From Metabacillus sp. KUDC1714 (GTDB taxonomy: Bacteria > Bacillota > Bacilli > Bacillales > Bacillaceae): a stretch of DNA of 64,000 bases. The stretch is from assembly GCF_014217835.1 (NCBI RefSeq), contig NZ_CP055263.1, positions 3,971,501 through 4,035,500 of the forward strand. Reading direction: 5' to 3'. Both the position numbers and the translations under genes were made by a program. How positions within the stretch are numbered: the stretch's first letter is position 1; each line of letters begins with the position of its first letter. The notes beneath the pieces were generated by a model. It ran no database searches. It saw nothing but the letters and a program-made list of their open reading frames with translations, and was not told the DNA's origin. Of the stretch, positions 55,961 to 63,920 are shown piece by piece.

Positions 55961-56138
55961 TATACAGATAAGAAATGGGTTCGCTGCCTGTTTCTTTTTT
56001 ATGGAGAAAAATGCTAAGAATTTTTGAGAAGATAAGTAGTTAATCGTTTGTGAGGAAACGTAGTTTTATCCAACTTAACATGCCTATTTTATGGTATAAT
56101 CATACATACTCTATATAGATATAGGTGAGGGGATTGCA

Positions 56139-57356
56139 ATGGATCCATTAGATGTATTGACGAATTTAGATAAGGTTATACCATATTACCAAGCAATTTT
56201 CAGTGCGGATGAACAACGAGTAATCGGCTATGAAGTGTTAGGAAGAATCGAGGATAATGGAAAAATTCACAGTTTAGGACCATTTTTTCAAGATGAAAAT
56301 GTTCCAGATGAATATCGGATTGAAATTGACGACTATATAGTACATACTGCGATTGATGAATTTTTAATGTTGAGGGACCCTGAACTTCTGCTTTTTATTA
56401 ATCGCGACGCAAATTTACTGATGATTGATCATGGTGAAAGCTTCCTTCAAATATTATTAGAAATGCAAGATTCTGGATTAAAACTAAAGCAAATAGTTCT
56501 TGAAATTACCGAGCATAATTTTAAAGGTGATACGGAACAATTATATCACCTTTTAACATATTACAGAACATACGGAATAAAAATTGCGATTGATAATATT
56601 GGAAAGGCAAGTAGCAACTTAGATCGAATTGGTATGCTGTCTCCGGATATTTTAAAAATTGATTTACAGCCATTAAGATTAACATCACCTTCCCAATCTT
56701 ATTATGATGTACTTTATTCAATTTCAATTTTAGCGAGAAAAATTGGTGCTACCCTTTTATATGAGGATGTAGAAGTTAATTTTCAGCTACAATATGCATG
56801 GAAAAATGGTGGTAGGTATTATCAAGGGTATTTTTTAAATAAGCCAAAGAGTCATTTTATTAATCGAGATGAATGTAAAGACAGGTTGAAACAAGAATTT
56901 CAATATTATATTTCTGCTGAAAAAAAGAAGCTTGAAAGACTTTATCATTTTACAGAAAACTTCCATCAAAGAATTCATCAGCTTTTATCGAAAATAGGAA
57001 AGCAATATGACGATTATAATCAATTGCTGAAGGAACTTTCCATTCAATTAGATGATTGCTGTTTTAGAATCTATATATGTGATGAGGATGGCTTCCAGCA
57101 ATCGGTGAATATTTATAAAAAAAATGGCTGGGAAATTCAACCCCAATACTATTTGAATAATTGGAGCTGGCGTCCGTATTTTTTAGCAAATATTATGAAG
57201 ATGCGCTTTAATAAAAAGGGCTTTCTAAGTGATGTGTATAGTGATATTGAAAAAGGAGATTTGATCCGTACCTTTTCGTATCCATTAAACAAGGATCATT
57301 ATCTTTTTATAGATTTATCCTATGAGTTTTTATATGACCAAGAGGGTTTACTTTAA
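56139..57356 (+). CDS. ykuI: YkuI, degenerate EAL-domain protein with C-terminal sensor
   Basis: A 405-residue protein. The N-terminal EAL domain (about 15-250) has EVLGR for EALLR, INRDAN, EITEHN, DNIG for DDFG, the Lys of LKID, and YEDVE for AEGVE. The C-terminal 150 residues are a PAS-like domain. In B. subtilis YkuI binds c-di-GMP but hydrolyses it poorly or not at all; the same substitutions are seen here. AGGTGAGG precedes the start. Confidence 0.92.
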   Translation: MDPLDVLTNLDKVIPYYQAIFSADEQRVIGYEVLGRIEDNGKIHSLGPFFQDENVPDEYRIEIDDYIVHTAIDEFLMLRDPELLLFINRDANLLMIDHGESFLQILLEMQDSGLKLKQIVLEITEHNFKGDTEQLYHLLTYYRTYGIKIAIDNIGKASSNLDRIGMLSPDILKIDLQPLRLTSPSQSYYDVLYSISILARKIGATLLYEDVEVNFQLQYAWKNGGRYYQGYFLNKPKSHFINRDECKDRLKQEFQYYISAEKKKLERLYHFTENFHQRIHQLLSKIGKQYDDYNQLLKELSIQLDDCCFRIYICDEDGFQQSVNIYKKNGWEIQPQYYLNNWSWRPYFLANIMKMRFNKKGFLSDVYSDIEKGDLIRTFSYPLNKDHYLFIDLSYEFLYDQEGLL

Positions 57357-57441
57357 TATTTAGAAGAAAATCGGTAAAGTAAACCAAAAGCATATTTGCA
57401 GTTTTTTGAGTCATCCTATAAATAAAAGGGGTGACACGAAG

Positions 57442-57681
57442 ATGAGCTATTTTACGATGGTTCTTGGTGTAATTGCTTTATTGGTTTTAGCTATAAGTTT
57501 AATCTATACATTTAGGGTAGGAAGGCTTGTTAGTGTGAGGAAATCAAATTTGGATACACAAATTAATGAGAAAATTCAAGATCATCCATATATGCGTAAC
57601 CCAGTTTTTTTTGCATATGTAATCGCAGGATTAGTTTCATTAGCCTATATTTTTTATTTAGCCTATTCGATTTCTTGGTAA
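57442..57681 (+). CDS. Small two-TM membrane protein
   Basis: A 79-residue protein: TM1 (FTMVLGVIALLVLAISLIYTF), a polar loop with NEKIQDHPYMRNP, TM2 (VFFAYVIAGLVSLAYIFYLAY). The ATG at 57442 follows AGGGGTGA. A perfect-palindrome terminator begins at the stop codon. Family not recognised. Confidence 0.7.
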   Translation: MSYFTMVLGVIALLVLAISLIYTFRVGRLVSVRKSNLDTQINEKIQDHPYMRNPVFFAYVIAGLVSLAYIFYLAYSISW

Positions 57682-57706
57682 CAGCGGACATGTCCGCTGT
57701 TTTTTG
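57680..57706 (+). terminator. Terminator of the small membrane protein gene
   Basis: AACAGCGGACA / TGTCCGCTGTT, a perfect 22-base palindrome overlapping the stop, then TTTT. Confidence 0.85.
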
Positions 57707-57953
57707 TTGCTTAAAAAGAATATTTATACAACTAATTTGTAAGAATTTGAAACAACACAGATTAGTAAATCGTCTTATTGGGTAGATAAATAATAGAGAA
57801 CTGGATGGAGAATTTCTGGAGCCTACAAATATTGTCGCTTTTTTAGATTATTTTACGAACGGTTGCTCAGCATTTTATTGAAAATAATTGTTAAAATGAA
57901 TAAAGATGAAGAAATGGTTGTCCTAAGTTGTAAATAAAGAAAGGATGAGTTCT

Positions 57954-58715
57954 TTGAGACTAAATCGATTGCTCTGTTGTATTGTCCTTTTTATTGGCAT
58001 TTTTCCATTTTCTCAACAAACATTAGCTGAAAAACTTGAAGGATCATCTCGAGATGAGGTACTGATTTACCTCCAAAATGCATTTGATGCACAAATCTCA
58101 CTAACTGAAAAAATTAGGTCAAAACAGGAAATCGAACAAATTTTATCAACTTATTTCGAGGATGAATTGATTGAAAAATATATAAATGAAAATGTTCATC
58201 CGCTAGATGGTCAATTTATCGTGTATGGAACAGACTTCCCAATCTATACAATTCCTTTTTTTACGTATGGTGTAAAAACGAAAGTAATAGAACAAGGAGA
58301 TGAGCGTATCATCTATGAATTTTTCCCTGCTTCTATAGAAGGACCAGTTGGATATGATGACCATTATGAAGTAGTGAAAATGCATAAAACAAATGAAGGC
58401 TGGAAGATATATTCGATTGAAAATGAAACAAATGAACCTGTTTTGATAGAAGATCAAAAAACTCCAATTGATGACAAAGTGGAGAATGATGTAATACAAA
58501 CGACAAGTACAGAACATCAATTAAGAAATAAGAATACAAGCAATCAATTAAAGATATTAAATCAGTTTGATATAGAAAATACAGTAACATTTTTTAATCA
58601 GTATATTAAAGAATTAAAAAGCATATCTTTTTTTAGCTGGTATTACATGCAAACTAAAAATGTTTCAAATGAATATAAAATGATGGAGAATGATGAATTT
58701 TCTAGTTCTTTTTAA
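57954..58715 (+). CDS. Secreted hypothetical protein (DUF3993-like)
   Basis: A 253-residue protein with a signal peptide (MRLNRLLCCIVLFIGIFPFSQQTLA). The mature domain has SRDEVLIYLQNAFDAQISLTEK, TYFEDELIEKYINENV, and KMHKTNEGWKIYSIEN, followed by a polar tail without membrane anchor. This resembles the DUF3993 family; function unknown. I choose the TTG at 57954, nine bases after AAAGG, over the ATG at 57945 that touches the site. Confidence 0.68.
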   Translation: MRLNRLLCCIVLFIGIFPFSQQTLAEKLEGSSRDEVLIYLQNAFDAQISLTEKIRSKQEIEQILSTYFEDELIEKYINENVHPLDGQFIVYGTDFPIYTIPFFTYGVKTKVIEQGDERIIYEFFPASIEGPVGYDDHYEVVKMHKTNEGWKIYSIENETNEPVLIEDQKTPIDDKVENDVIQTTSTEHQLRNKNTSNQLKILNQFDIENTVTFFNQYIKELKSISFFSWYYMQTKNVSNEYKMMENDEFSSSF

Positions 58716-58776
58716 ATTGCTTAACAAAAAATAAAGTCAAATAAAATAAATTTTTAAAAATAAATACTAAAAACAG

Positions 58777-58805
58777 TTGACATTGAAACTGATAATCATT
58801 ATCAT
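58777..58805 (+). promoter_or_regulatory. SigA promoter overlapped by a perfect Fur box
   Basis: TTGACA (58777-58782), 17 bases, TATCAT (58800-58805). The 15-mer TGATAATCATTATCA at 58790-58804 is a perfect 7-1-7 Fur box covering spacer and -10. Confidence 0.9.
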
Positions 58806-58812
58806 TATAAAT

Positions 58813-58933
58813 GAGAAAGATAATCAATTAAGTTCTTGTTCATAAGGAATTTGATTAGTCATAAAACTCTCGATTTTCCCCAAACCCCTTTTAATAGAAC
58901 AGAAAAAGCTTGGCTGGTCACCAAGCTTTTTTT
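58813..58933 (+). ncRNA. fsrA: Fur-regulated small RNA, probable FsrA
   Basis: No gene lies between the Fur-controlled promoter and a strong terminator (AAAAAGCTTGG / CCAAGCTTTTT, 58903-58933), so the unit makes an RNA of about 120 bases. It contains the C-rich single-stranded runs TTTTCCCCAAACCCCTTTT (58874-58892), suited to pair with G-rich ribosome binding sites. In B. subtilis FsrA, the iron-sparing sRNA, is encoded between ykuI and ykuJ; the same neighbourhood is seen here. The exact ends are inferred. Confidence 0.85.
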
Positions 58934-58947
58934 CTGCATTTTTTTCC

Positions 58948-59190
58948 TTATTCTCGAAGGTCTAAAAGCTCTTCAAGCTTTTTTAAATCAAAGCCTGCCA
59001 CAACTTGATCATCGACAGTAATTGTAGGAGTTGAGGTTGATAGAAGCTCATTAACTAATTTATCGCGAGCATCTGTATCAACGCTGATGTCTTCCTCAAT
59101 ATATGAAACGTTGTGATGATTTAAAAATTGTTTCACAACTTGGCAGGGTGGACAACTTGGTTGTGAATAGACTATGACCACTTTTTTCAT
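58948..59190 (-). CDS. Glutaredoxin-like thiol protein
   Basis: An 80-residue glutaredoxin fold: VYSQPSCPPCQVVKQFL with a CPPC active site, the cis-Pro region TPTITVDDQVV and GFDLKKLEELL. It reduces disulfides or supplies electrons, perhaps with bacillithiol or thioredoxin reductase. AGAGAG precedes the ATG. The fsrA terminator is bidirectional and ends this gene too. Confidence 0.88.
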   Translation of the reverse strand: MKKVVIVYSQPSCPPCQVVKQFLNHHNVSYIEEDISVDTDARDKLVNELLSTSTPTITVDDQVVAGFDLKKLEELLDLRE

Positions 59191-59366
59191 TAAGAACTCT
59201 CTCCCAACATCTATTTATTTGTAAATGTTATCTCAAACGCTAAGGTCCACAATAATCTTGCCTACCTTTATGAATAATTGGCTAGTCCCCCATAGCACAA
59301 ACTGCTAAGTCAATAGGTAACATATCATAAAGATGAGTATCTTTTGAAATAGTTTGCTTACTGAGC

Positions 59367-59642
59367 TCAATAAAACATGTTAACTACTATACTGCTTTGG
59401 TTAAATCTTGCTGGACGCGTCCTATATTTTGTTTTTTTTAGAAGAACGACTAATTTAGCATTTTGACATTTTTCTAAAAGTAATCTTTCGCAACCGGCAT
59501 GATCTAATTGAATATGTGTTACAATAATAAAGGCTATTTTCTCTAAGGGAATGTTGAACGCTGCTAAACCTTCTATTATATTTGATATAGAGGGATTTGC
59601 TGATGATTCAAAGAGGATATTCTGTTCTTCTAAAAAGACCAT
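59367..59642 (-). pseudogene. Remnant of an MBL-fold metallo-hydrolase
   Basis: The 91-residue frame contains the N-terminal part of a metallo-beta-lactamase domain: LFESSANPSISNIIEGL and THIQLDHAGCERLLLEKCQNAK. Then the frame changes: the resemblance to family sequence (DLTKAV) continues in another frame near 59390-59410 and meets stops. Upstream of the ATG an in-frame TAG cuts off the expected N-terminus. The rest of the enzyme is missing. Confidence 0.7.
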
Positions 59643-59968
59643 AGCTACTTGTTCAACCTTGCATTTCTAATACGAAGCAACCAATAATTGATTTTCTTTC
59701 ATCAACATTATGTATGCCTTCGTTAACCTCATTAACTAGTGTATTCTTTAATGTTTTGACATAGAAGATTACATTTTACAGTTAAACAAGGATGATTGTG
59801 GGAATTCCTTTGGTAATCCCATCATACATAGTGTAAAATTGATAAGGCACAAAGTAAAGATACAGATTATTGAATCGTTGTTTAGTGGATAGAATGTATG
59901 GTAGAGTAAGACAATATTAAATATTAGGAATCAGTTATACGTTAACTCTTCCGGAAGGGGGATATCTA
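59643..59968. other. Intergenic region before ykuJ
   Basis: About 325 bases. The left part may still hold decayed N-terminal sequence of the MBL pseudogene; the rest is AT-rich with no clear feature. Confidence 0.4.
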
Positions 59969-60205
59969 GTGTCACAACTATTAGGTATTATTACAAGACT
60001 ACAAAATTTACAAGAAAATGCGGGTTCTGGTGAACCTTTACAACGTTTTTTCGAAGTTGAAGGAGAAAAGCGTTGCAGTGTAAAATACTTCGATAAGAGC
60101 AACACGTTCGAATTAGAGGTTTATCAAAAAGGAGATAAACCTCAATCATATCAATTTGACAATATTGATATGATCGCAATGGAAATCTTTGATCTACTTC
60201 AATAG
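59969..60205 (+). CDS. ykuJ: YkuJ conserved protein
   Basis: A 78-residue protein starting MSQLLGIITRLQNLQE, then GEPLQRFFEVEGEKRC and a C-terminal IDMIAMEIFDLLQ. It matches B. subtilis YkuJ, a small alpha/beta protein of known structure and unknown function. The GTG start follows AGGGGG. It heads the ykuJ-ykuK-abbA-darB run. Confidence 0.88.
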   Translation: MSQLLGIITRLQNLQENAGSGEPLQRFFEVEGEKRCSVKYFDKSNTFELEVYQKGDKPQSYQFDNIDMIAMEIFDLLQ

Positions 60206-60352
60206 TTGAAATTACCATCAGTGGATTTTATTGATGATTAGTTGAACTTATCGGACATTTACTGGCAGTTTTCATAATAGAAAAACCAATTATGATCCAA
60301 ACTAAGGTTAAGTAAGGAATTACTGCCAGTTAATGTGTGTTAAGGAGGCAAT

Positions 60353-60505
60353 ATGAGAAAAGAACCAACAGTTATTTGCCCGGTTTGTCAAGATCAGCAG
60401 CCACTGACCAAATCATTAACAGCACAATCTAATCAAAATGTTATCTTTACGTGCGCTCGCTGCCATGAAACGATACCAAACATTGAGACGAGTAAGGGAG
60501 AATAG
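60353..60505 (+). CDS. Small zinc-ribbon protein
   Basis: A 50-residue protein that begins MRKEPTVICPVC and continues to IFTCARCHETIPN: two CxxC knuckles 20 residues apart, the pattern of a zinc ribbon. AAGGAGG is 6 bases upstream of the ATG. It lies between ykuJ and ykuK. It could bind zinc and nucleic acid or a protein; no function is known. Confidence 0.82.
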   Translation: MRKEPTVICPVCQDQQPLTKSLTAQSNQNVIFTCARCHETIPNIETSKGE

Positions 60506-60532
60506 TCATGCCTACAGGTATGACTATTTTTT
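60504..60532 (+). terminator. Terminator after the zinc-ribbon gene
   Basis: AGTCAT.CCT / AGG.ATGACT stem starting in the stop codon, then seven T. Confidence 0.85.
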
Positions 60533-60592
60533 TATGCATTAATGTTCATATTTCAGTTTGTATAAGGCATATATTTTAAAAGGAGGCTTTAG

Positions 60593-60646
60593 ATGTTGTT
60601 GAAAGCTCATTCGGAATCCAAAGAGACTATTGACGAGGAGATGTGA
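60593..60646 (+). CDS. Upstream short ORF (17 residues) coupled to ykuK
   Basis: ATG with AGGAGG at an ideal six-base distance opens a 17-codon frame (MLLKAHSESKETIDEEM). Its last codons GAG GAG ATG TGA form the ribosome binding site of ykuK, whose ATG follows one base after the stop. This suggests translational coupling or a leader peptide. Confidence 0.5.
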   Translation: MLLKAHSESKETIDEEM

Positions 60647-60647
60647 C

Positions 60648-61166
60648 ATGAACGAATCATTCACCTTTTATAATGTCTCAGAAAAACAAATGTCTTTCCA
60701 AACAGTAATTGAGCGTATAAAAGGATTTATGCTTAAAGATCCACGTTCGGAGTATGTACTGTCAATTGGTTCGGATTCACATGTTCATCAAAATGAGACA
60801 AAATTTATTACAGCTATACATCTTCATCGCATCGGAAAAGGAGCATGGGGCTGTTTAAAGACGTATAGTGTAAAACGCCCAATAGTTAGTGTTCGTGAAA
60901 AAATCTCAATGGAAACTGCACTAAGTCAAGAAGTGGCTTATTCATTTACTACGAAATATTTAGTTGATTTAACAGACGTCTTAATCCCATTTGCTGATGA
61001 AGGTGCCGATTTATTATTTGAAATCCATCTCGATATTGGACGTAAGGGAATAACAAAGGAATTAATTCAAGAAATGACTGGAAGAATTGAAGCAATGGGG
61101 GTTGAAGCAAAAATTAAACCTGAGTCTTATACTGCATTTAGCTATGCAAATCGTTATACAAAGTAG
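60648..61166 (+). CDS. ykuK: YkuK, RNase H-like DUF458 protein
   Basis: A 172-residue protein, the same length as I recall for B. subtilis YkuK: LSIGSDSHVHQNETKFITAI with an RNase-H-like acidic start, RIGKGAWGC, FEIHLDIGRKG, and a C-terminal KPESYTAFSYANRYTK. DUF458 proteins have a ribonuclease H-like fold; activity unproven. The ATG at 60648 uses GAGGAGATG as ribosome binding site. Confidence 0.88.
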   Translation: MNESFTFYNVSEKQMSFQTVIERIKGFMLKDPRSEYVLSIGSDSHVHQNETKFITAIHLHRIGKGAWGCLKTYSVKRPIVSVREKISMETALSQEVAYSFTTKYLVDLTDVLIPFADEGADLLFEIHLDIGRKGITKELIQEMTGRIEAMGVEAKIKPESYTAFSYANRYTK

Positions 61167-61239
61167 ATTTTCACCAATGAAAATTGATGTAGAAAATAAA
61201 ATATTCACGATAAATTGAATTATGCAGTAGGGGGTTAGT

Positions 61240-61428
61240 ATGGAAACGACATTGAAAAAACTAACATCTGAAGATCAAAAATTATTAGTAGAAATTTTAA
61301 TTCGTCAACAATATGCAATTGAAATTGTAAGTAGTGAATTGAATGATATTGAAGTAGGGGCTAAGAGCACAGATGAAGTAACATACAATCGCTTGGTCTC
61401 CCTTTTCGATTTGCTGAGAATAAAATAA
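61240..61428 (+). CDS. abbA: AbbA, anti-repressor of AbrB
   Basis: A 62-residue helical protein: SEDQKLLVEILIRQQYAIEIVSSELNDIE, then TYNRLVSLFDLLR. The spacing and residues agree with B. subtilis AbbA (formerly YkzF), a DNA mimic that removes AbrB from promoters at entry to stationary phase, and the locus (ykuK-abbA-ykuL) is the same. AGGGGG precedes the ATG. In B. subtilis it is activated by Spo0A; no 0A box was identified with confidence here. Confidence 0.85.
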   Translation: METTLKKLTSEDQKLLVEILIRQQYAIEIVSSELNDIEVGAKSTDEVTYNRLVSLFDLLRIK

Positions 61429-61779
61429 AAAGACTACATAAAGAGTGAGAAATACAAAAAATTTCTTCTAAAAAAGTTTAACAAGATACTCATAAAGGGT
61501 ATCATTTTTTTATACATTCAAATTGTGATCTTAATTTTGATACATAAGAAAAAGTTCACTTAATAAAAGCATGCGGACTTGTCAAGTCTGTCTAATTAAG
61601 TCTATATTCTATACAAAAGGGACAGTTGCAAGTTTGAAACTGTCCCTTTTGTATAGAATGAGTTGCTTTTTAAGGGAAATACATGCAATCTATATGTTAT
61701 GATAGAATAGGATATTTCAAGACCTCTTTAAACAGTAAGCGGGCTTAGACAAAGTTTTTTAGAGAGGAAGAACAAACTG
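61429..61779. other. Intergenic region abbA-darB
   Basis: 350 bases. A perfect long inverted repeat lies at 61606-61659. The remainder is AT-rich and unassigned. Confidence 0.6.
61606..61659. repeat. Perfect 22-bp inverted repeat
   Basis: Arms 61606-61627 and 61638-61659 (ATTCTATACAAAAGGGACAG... and its complement) surround a 10-base loop. Read either way, the CCCTTTT stretch could end transcription. It could be a terminator or a small mobile palindromic element. Confidence 0.85.
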
Positions 61780-62226
61780 ATGATACGTATAGAAACCACT
61801 GATTTTAAGGATGTAAAGGTTCAAGATTTAATGATTCCAGCGGATAAAGTTGCTCATGTTCAACTTGGCAATAATTTAGAGCATGCACTACTTGTCCTAA
61901 CAAAAACAGGCTATACAGCCATCCCAGTTTTGGACCCAACCTTTAAGCTACATGGCTTAATTGGTATGAATTTAATTATGGATAATATTTTTGGACTAGA
62001 ACGGATTGAATTCGAAAAGTTGGAAAATATGAAGGTTGAAGAGGTTATGAATACTGACATCCCTAGACTCTATTTAGATGACAACTTAGAAAAGGGACTT
62101 GATCTTGTTGTGAATCATTCGTTTGTATGTGTTCAAAATGAAGAAAATCTCTTTGAGGGGATATTTACAAGAAGAGCAATATTAAAACAATTAAAAAATC
62201 ATAAGAATAACTTAAACAAAAGTTGA
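61780..62226 (+). CDS. darB: CBS-domain protein DarB (YkuL/CbpB), c-di-AMP receptor family
   Basis: A 148-residue protein made of two CBS motifs: VQDLMIPADKVAHVQLGNNLEHAL...TAIPVLDP and VEEVMNTDIPRLYLDDNLEKGL...FEGIFTRRAILKQL. B. subtilis DarB binds c-di-AMP and, when free, stimulates the (p)ppGpp synthetase Rel and pyruvate carboxylase. Its position downstream of abbA supports the assignment. GAGGAAG lies nine bases before the ATG. Confidence 0.88.
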   Translation: MIRIETTDFKDVKVQDLMIPADKVAHVQLGNNLEHALLVLTKTGYTAIPVLDPTFKLHGLIGMNLIMDNIFGLERIEFEKLENMKVEEVMNTDIPRLYLDDNLEKGLDLVVNHSFVCVQNEENLFEGIFTRRAILKQLKNHKNNLNKS

Positions 62227-62390
62227 TAACAAGTAAGTTTTTTAGAAACGGTGTAAATGGAAAGCAGTATTCATTGCATCGTTTTCTTTTCGAGTGCATA
62301 TGCACATTATCTTTAAATTGTATTACATCTTTATACTAATACTATTGAAAAGTATTAAATTTCAAGGTTTTTTAAGGCGGTGTATTTGCA

Positions 62391-63905
62391 ATGGGACAGG
62401 CAATGGTACATAAAGATTCAAAGGTGAGGTCAAGTAAAACCAAAAGACCATATGTACTAGCTACAGTCATGCTTGCGATGTTTATGGCAGCAATTGAAGC
62501 TACTATTGTTGCAACAGCTATGCCTGCTGTTGTTGCTGAGTTAGGAGATTTTTCATTATATAGTTGGGTATTTTCTTCTTACCTTTTGATGAATGCAGTA
62601 ACAGTACTGATTTATGGTAAATTATCTGATTTATTTGGCAGAAAGCCTGTATTAACAATTGGTATCATAATTTTTTTAATAGGGTCTATTCTTTGTGGTC
62701 TTGCTTCAACTATGGAGTGGCTCATTGTCGCGCGGTTTGTCCAAGGATTTGGTGCAGGTGCAGTTATGCCAATCGCATCCACAATTGTTGGTGATATATA
62801 CACAAAAGAGGAACGAGCAAAAATACAAGGATATTTATCAAGTGTTTGGGGGATTTCAGCCATTATGGGTCCAGCTATCGGAGGACTGCTTGTCGAGTTT
62901 GTTAGCTGGAGATTTGTTTTTTGGATCAACATCCCGTTAGGAATTCTTGCAATCATAGGTTTATATCTGTTTCTCCATGAGGAAATTGAAAAAAGAAAGC
63001 CACAAATTGATTATATCGGAGCGATTCTCCTTACATTATCAGTAACGTTATTTATGTTTATTCTCGTTGAGGGTGGAGTCCGATATGAATGGGTATCAAT
63101 GCCAATCTTTTTATTAGGTGGTTTAGCTCTGTTTAGCTTAATTGGATTTGTTTTATATGAGCGAAAGGTAGAGGAACCAATGATGCCTTTTGAACTCTGG
63201 AGTGAACGGTCGATTTTAATTGCAAACCTTACCTCATTAACAACTGGTGTAATATTAATCGGCCTTTCAACCTTTTTACCTACTTTTGTACAAGGTGTTA
63301 TGGAGGAAAAACCGATCGTAGCAGGCTTAACATTAACAACAATGTCAATTGGTTGGCCTATTGCCGCGATGATATCAGGACGATCTATCTTATCAATAGG
63401 TTTTCGAACGACCTCTATATTAGGTGGAATCTCATTAATTTGCGGAAGTATTATCTTTGTCATGCTCTCAGGAAGCGGTAGCCCACTTTTTGCTGCTTCT
63501 GGTTCATTTTTAATTGGGATTGGAATGGGCTTAACCACAACAGCTTTTATTGTATCAATACAAAGTACAGTCGCTTGGAATAAAAGAGGTGTGGCTACAG
63601 CAACAAATATGTTTATGAGAAATGTCGGGAGTACAATTGGTGCAGCATTACTAGGAGGAATATTAAACAGCAGGCTTCTTAGCTATTTATCAAGTCATGA
63701 TGCTGGTGAAGAAATGAACCTGGATTCTGCAACAACCTTACTTAATAATAGCGAGCGTAGTAGTTTAAATGATGAATCAAGGCAGCTGCTCAAGCAGGGT
63801 CTTGAGTATGCATTGCATGATGTTTATTGGGTTGTTTTTAGTTTTGCACTATTAAGTTTTATACTGATCCTGTTTTTACCGAAGAAAGAAAAGGCTGATA
63901 TATAA
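62391..63905 (+). CDS. EmrB/QacA-type MFS drug exporter (14 TM)
   Basis: A 504-residue DHA2-family antiporter with 14 hydrophobic segments. Motifs: IEATIVATAMPAVVAEL (motif D1 type), GKLSDLFGRKPV (motif A), RFVQGFGAGAVMP (motif B), and GPAIGGLLVEFVSWRFVFWIN (motif C). It exports drugs or other amphiphiles by proton exchange. AAGGCGGTG is upstream of the ATG. No repressor gene is adjacent. Substrate unknown. Confidence 0.9.
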   Translation: MGQAMVHKDSKVRSSKTKRPYVLATVMLAMFMAAIEATIVATAMPAVVAELGDFSLYSWVFSSYLLMNAVTVLIYGKLSDLFGRKPVLTIGIIIFLIGSILCGLASTMEWLIVARFVQGFGAGAVMPIASTIVGDIYTKEERAKIQGYLSSVWGISAIMGPAIGGLLVEFVSWRFVFWINIPLGILAIIGLYLFLHEEIEKRKPQIDYIGAILLTLSVTLFMFILVEGGVRYEWVSMPIFLLGGLALFSLIGFVLYERKVEEPMMPFELWSERSILIANLTSLTTGVILIGLSTFLPTFVQGVMEEKPIVAGLTLTTMSIGWPIAAMISGRSILSIGFRTTSILGGISLICGSIIFVMLSGSGSPLFAASGSFLIGIGMGLTTTAFIVSIQSTVAWNKRGVATATNMFMRNVGSTIGAALLGGILNSRLLSYLSSHDAGEEMNLDSATTLLNNSERSSLNDESRQLLKQGLEYALHDVYWVVFSFALLSFILILFLPKKEKADI

Positions 63906-63920
63906 AATTAGCCTTTTTTC
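63891..63920 (+). terminator. Terminator after the MFS exporter gene
   Basis: AAGGCTGAT / ATTAGCCTT with a T run, overlapping the stop codon. Confidence 0.78.

Noticed and set aside
60250-60335. Inverted ACTGGCAGT/ACTGCCAGT 60 bases apart before the zinc-ribbon gene
   Set aside because: Nine-base arms with a long AT-rich loop and no T run; could occur by chance, so not listed as a feature.
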